From positions 29,707,001-29,771,000 of the forward strand of contig JAEOAD010000025.1 of NCBI GenBank assembly GCA_036365145.1: a stretch of 64,000 nt of DNA. The letters are read 5' to 3'. The number at the start of each line of letters is the position of its first letter. Position 1 is the stretch's first letter. A model generated the notes under the pieces. That model was not told where the DNA came from. It saw only the letters and a list, made by a program, of their open reading frames with translations, and made no database searches. Made by a program: the position numbers and the translations under genes. Below, in pieces: positions 62,370 to 64,000 of this stretch. This stretch comes from Orientallactaga sibirica. Its lineage: Eukaryota; Chordata; Mammalia; Rodentia; Dipodidae.

Positions 62370-62524
62370 ACACTCCTTGAATATGCAGAGAAATGGAAAA
62401 CTTCAGAAGATCCCTTACCTTTACTGGAGGTATACACAGTGGCTATCCAAAGTTATGTTAACGCTCGACCTTACCTTACTTCTGAGTGTGAAAGTGTAGC
62501 CTTGGTTCTGGAACGCTTGGCATT
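62370..62524 (+). CDS. ZNF292: ZNF292 coding exon 2
   Basis: 155 bases, 51 codons plus two bases. It begins T-L-L-E-Y-A-E-K-W-K, continues through L-L-E-V-Y-T-V-A-I-Q-S-Y and R-P-Y-L-T-S-E-C-E and ends L-V-L-E-R-L-A. This matches the conserved, helical N-terminal region of ZNF292 and, less closely, RLF. The acceptor is CAAAACAG| and the donor is |GTGAGT. The frame joins exon 1 in phase 0. The two spare bases TT pair with the first base of exon 3 to give Leu. Confidence 0.97.
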
Positions 62525-62713
62525 GTGAGTAGACCTTTGAAAAGTGAATCAAAGACTAGTTAACTTGTTCTGAAATTTTGTGTCTTAGTTGTTGTCATAA
62601 TTTAATTGAGAAAGTATTAGACTGGAAAAATCTGCTGGTATTAGAATGACTGGTTATATTTTACTTTTCATTTTAATAATCATTTGTATCTTTACCGGCC
62701 TTTTGTATTTTAG
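62525..62713 (+). other. ZNF292: ZNF292 intron 2 (189 bp)
   Basis: GTGAGT...TTGTATTTTAG, phase 2, free of mobile elements and very short beside the 33.9-kb intron before it. Confidence 0.93.
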
Positions 62714-62792
62714 AAGCTGTGTTGAACTGCTGCTGTGCCTACCTGTTGAGTTCTCAGATACACAATGGGAACAATTTCAGACACTGGTGCAG
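62714..62792 (+). CDS. ZNF292: ZNF292 coding exon 3
   Basis: 79 bases. The first A completes the split Leu codon, then 26 codons read S-C-V-E-L-L-L-C-L-P-V-E and end Q-W-E-Q-F-Q-T-L-V-Q. The donor is CAG|GTGAGA, so it leaves in phase 0. The next exon is outside the window. Together exons 1-3 give 135 complete codons without a stop. Confidence 0.97.
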
Positions 62793-62919
62793 GTGAGAAT
62801 GTTTACCTCTTCCGTGTGGATAACCAGTTTTCCTTATGCTTAAAAAATTAGCTCAACTTTTTCTAAGTCATGTTAAAATGAACTGCTGCTCTTGTGTAGT
62901 AAGTGTTAAGTAAGTTCTA

Positions 62920-63071
62920 TTGCTGAGTGAGTAGACATGTATAGGTGCACTGGACAGATAGCACCGCGTGTTGCTGAGTGTGTAGACACGTGTGTGTGGA
63001 TTGGATGGCTAGTGCAGTGTGTTGCTGAATGAGTCGACACTGTAGGTGGATTGGACAGATAGCACAGTGCC
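62920..63071. repeat. 51-bp minisatellite in intron 3
   Basis: Three copies start at 62920, 62971 and 63022, each with 'ttgctga(g/a)tg' and 'ggatagc'-type ends ('ggacagatagca'). The copies are about 80% alike. Confidence 0.85.
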
Positions 63072-64000
63072 TAAGAGCACTTACTGGGGCTTTTCCCAGA
63101 GCAGTGAGGGAAGGCAAAGGCCCTTGTTGGGGGTTAAAAATGGTTTAATTAATTGCTGAAGATCTATAAAAGGATCATCCTATGTTCTTGTGAGAACTTC
63201 TAGTGGTTGATGTTTTGTTTACTGTAAAGGTGAAGAAACAGGTTCCTCCTCCCAAATACTGATGCACTTAAGCTTGAAGCTTATAAAGTGCATCAGAGCA
63301 GTTACCGAGCCATGGCACTGCATCCAGAAGCCTGTGTGCTTCCTCCTGCTTCTGGACAGTACAGTGTGCATGCTTGTTTCTGAGGGCTTGAAGAACATTA
63401 CCTTTATTCCCAGCATATGATTGCTAGCTGTATTACTGCTCAAGTAAATACCGATTGTAGTTAAAAAGCATGCTCCTCCTAGTTAAGTTTTGAAGGCAGA
63501 GTTCTATCTCTGTGTCTAACTTTTAAAAGTCAGCTTTAAATGTTAGGTAGGTGAGATAAGTGATAGGCATTGTCTGTTTTACCACGAAACATTCGTTTCT
63601 GTCTAGTACAAGTCCTCGTAGGGTGGGAGTCCTCTCATGGTGTCCTACGCATGTCCTACACATGCTTAATTGTTGACATGAGTGTGTCTTGTCATGTCTG
63701 TCACCTTGCAGCTAATTTGTATTTACCATGTTATCTTCTGTGTTAGCATGTTAGTAACTTAAGGCTTAGGGGTTTTTCCACAGCTAGTGTTTGTTTTAGG
63801 TGAATAATTACTTCAGAGCTTTCATTGGTTTTTCACATATACCAGCCAACAAGAAGAGAGCTGTTTGTTCACAAACATAAAACTAAACTTTTTTTTCTAC
63901 TGCCTTTGTTTGCTCACATCAGAGAAACTTAAACTTACACTTCTGAAACAAAAGAATTGGTTAATACACTTTCATATAGGTTAATACGTAAGTAATTTTG
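63072..64000. other. ZNF292: ZNF292 intron 3, unclassified
   Basis: More than 900 bases with no mobile element recognised, unlike intron 1. No further ZNF292 exon was found before the window ends. Confidence 0.6.

Overview
This window is mammalian nuclear DNA, from a rodent of the jerboa/jumping-mouse group (Dipodoidea). The evidence is its repeat content. Roughly half the sequence is made of two SINE types. One is a 7SL-derived B1 with a dipodid-style consensus. The other is a tRNA-headed, B2-superfamily SINE that opens with a 'ggctggagagatggctta' head and ends in CT-rich sequence plus AAATAAATAAA; this is the family I know as DIP. ID-like and B4-like SINEs, ERVL/MaLR LTRs and a rodent L1 with a long 3' UTR fill in the rest. 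No prokaryotic features, CRISPR arrays or functional tRNA genes are present.

One protein-coding gene is visible: the 5' end of ZNF292 (zinc finger protein 292) on the + strand. A CpG island (about 27830-29110) holds a TATA-less promoter with two CACGTGACCC elements 33 bp apart and a YY1-like site over the start codon. Coding exon 1 is 28304-28474 (57 codons, phase 0). A 33.9-kb intron packed with SINEs follows. Exon 2 is 62370-62524, intron 2 is 189 bp, exon 3 is 62714-62792, and intron 3 runs off the end. All splice junctions are GT-AG and the frame stays open through the three exons (135 complete codons). The zinc fingers and most of the protein lie beyond the window.

Layout: 1-27830 is intergenic and contains no gene I can support. 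It holds an antisense, heavily decayed gammaretrovirus-like (ERV1) provirus (about 13.86-17.54 kb) with recognisable nucleocapsid and integrase remnants. It also holds an L1 3' end broken up by many SINEs and by a solo-like ERV LTR with leader (18.1-21.9 kb), and a second L1 3' UTR (9.4-11.3 kb). Several minisatellites are present, one carrying perfect CRE palindromes. 28475-62369 is ZNF292 intron 1. It contains two 5S rRNA-derived retrosequences, a MaLR element with internal sequence, an antisense L1, and a nearly perfect 706-bp tandem duplication (56797-58208). 62793-64000 is the start of intron 3, with a 51-bp minisatellite.

I did not find a new multi-gene system. The observations most worth following up are the paired promoter E-boxes, the CRE minisatellite, the 5S retropseudogene without a tail, the 5S/L1-like chimeric insertion, the CTCF-like motif carried by a long DIP subfamily, the recent 706-bp duplication (real or assembly artefact), and an unexplained GC-rich open segment at 23.85-24.25 kb. 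Repeat family names are assigned from memory without a library search; boundaries are good to about 5-10 bases.
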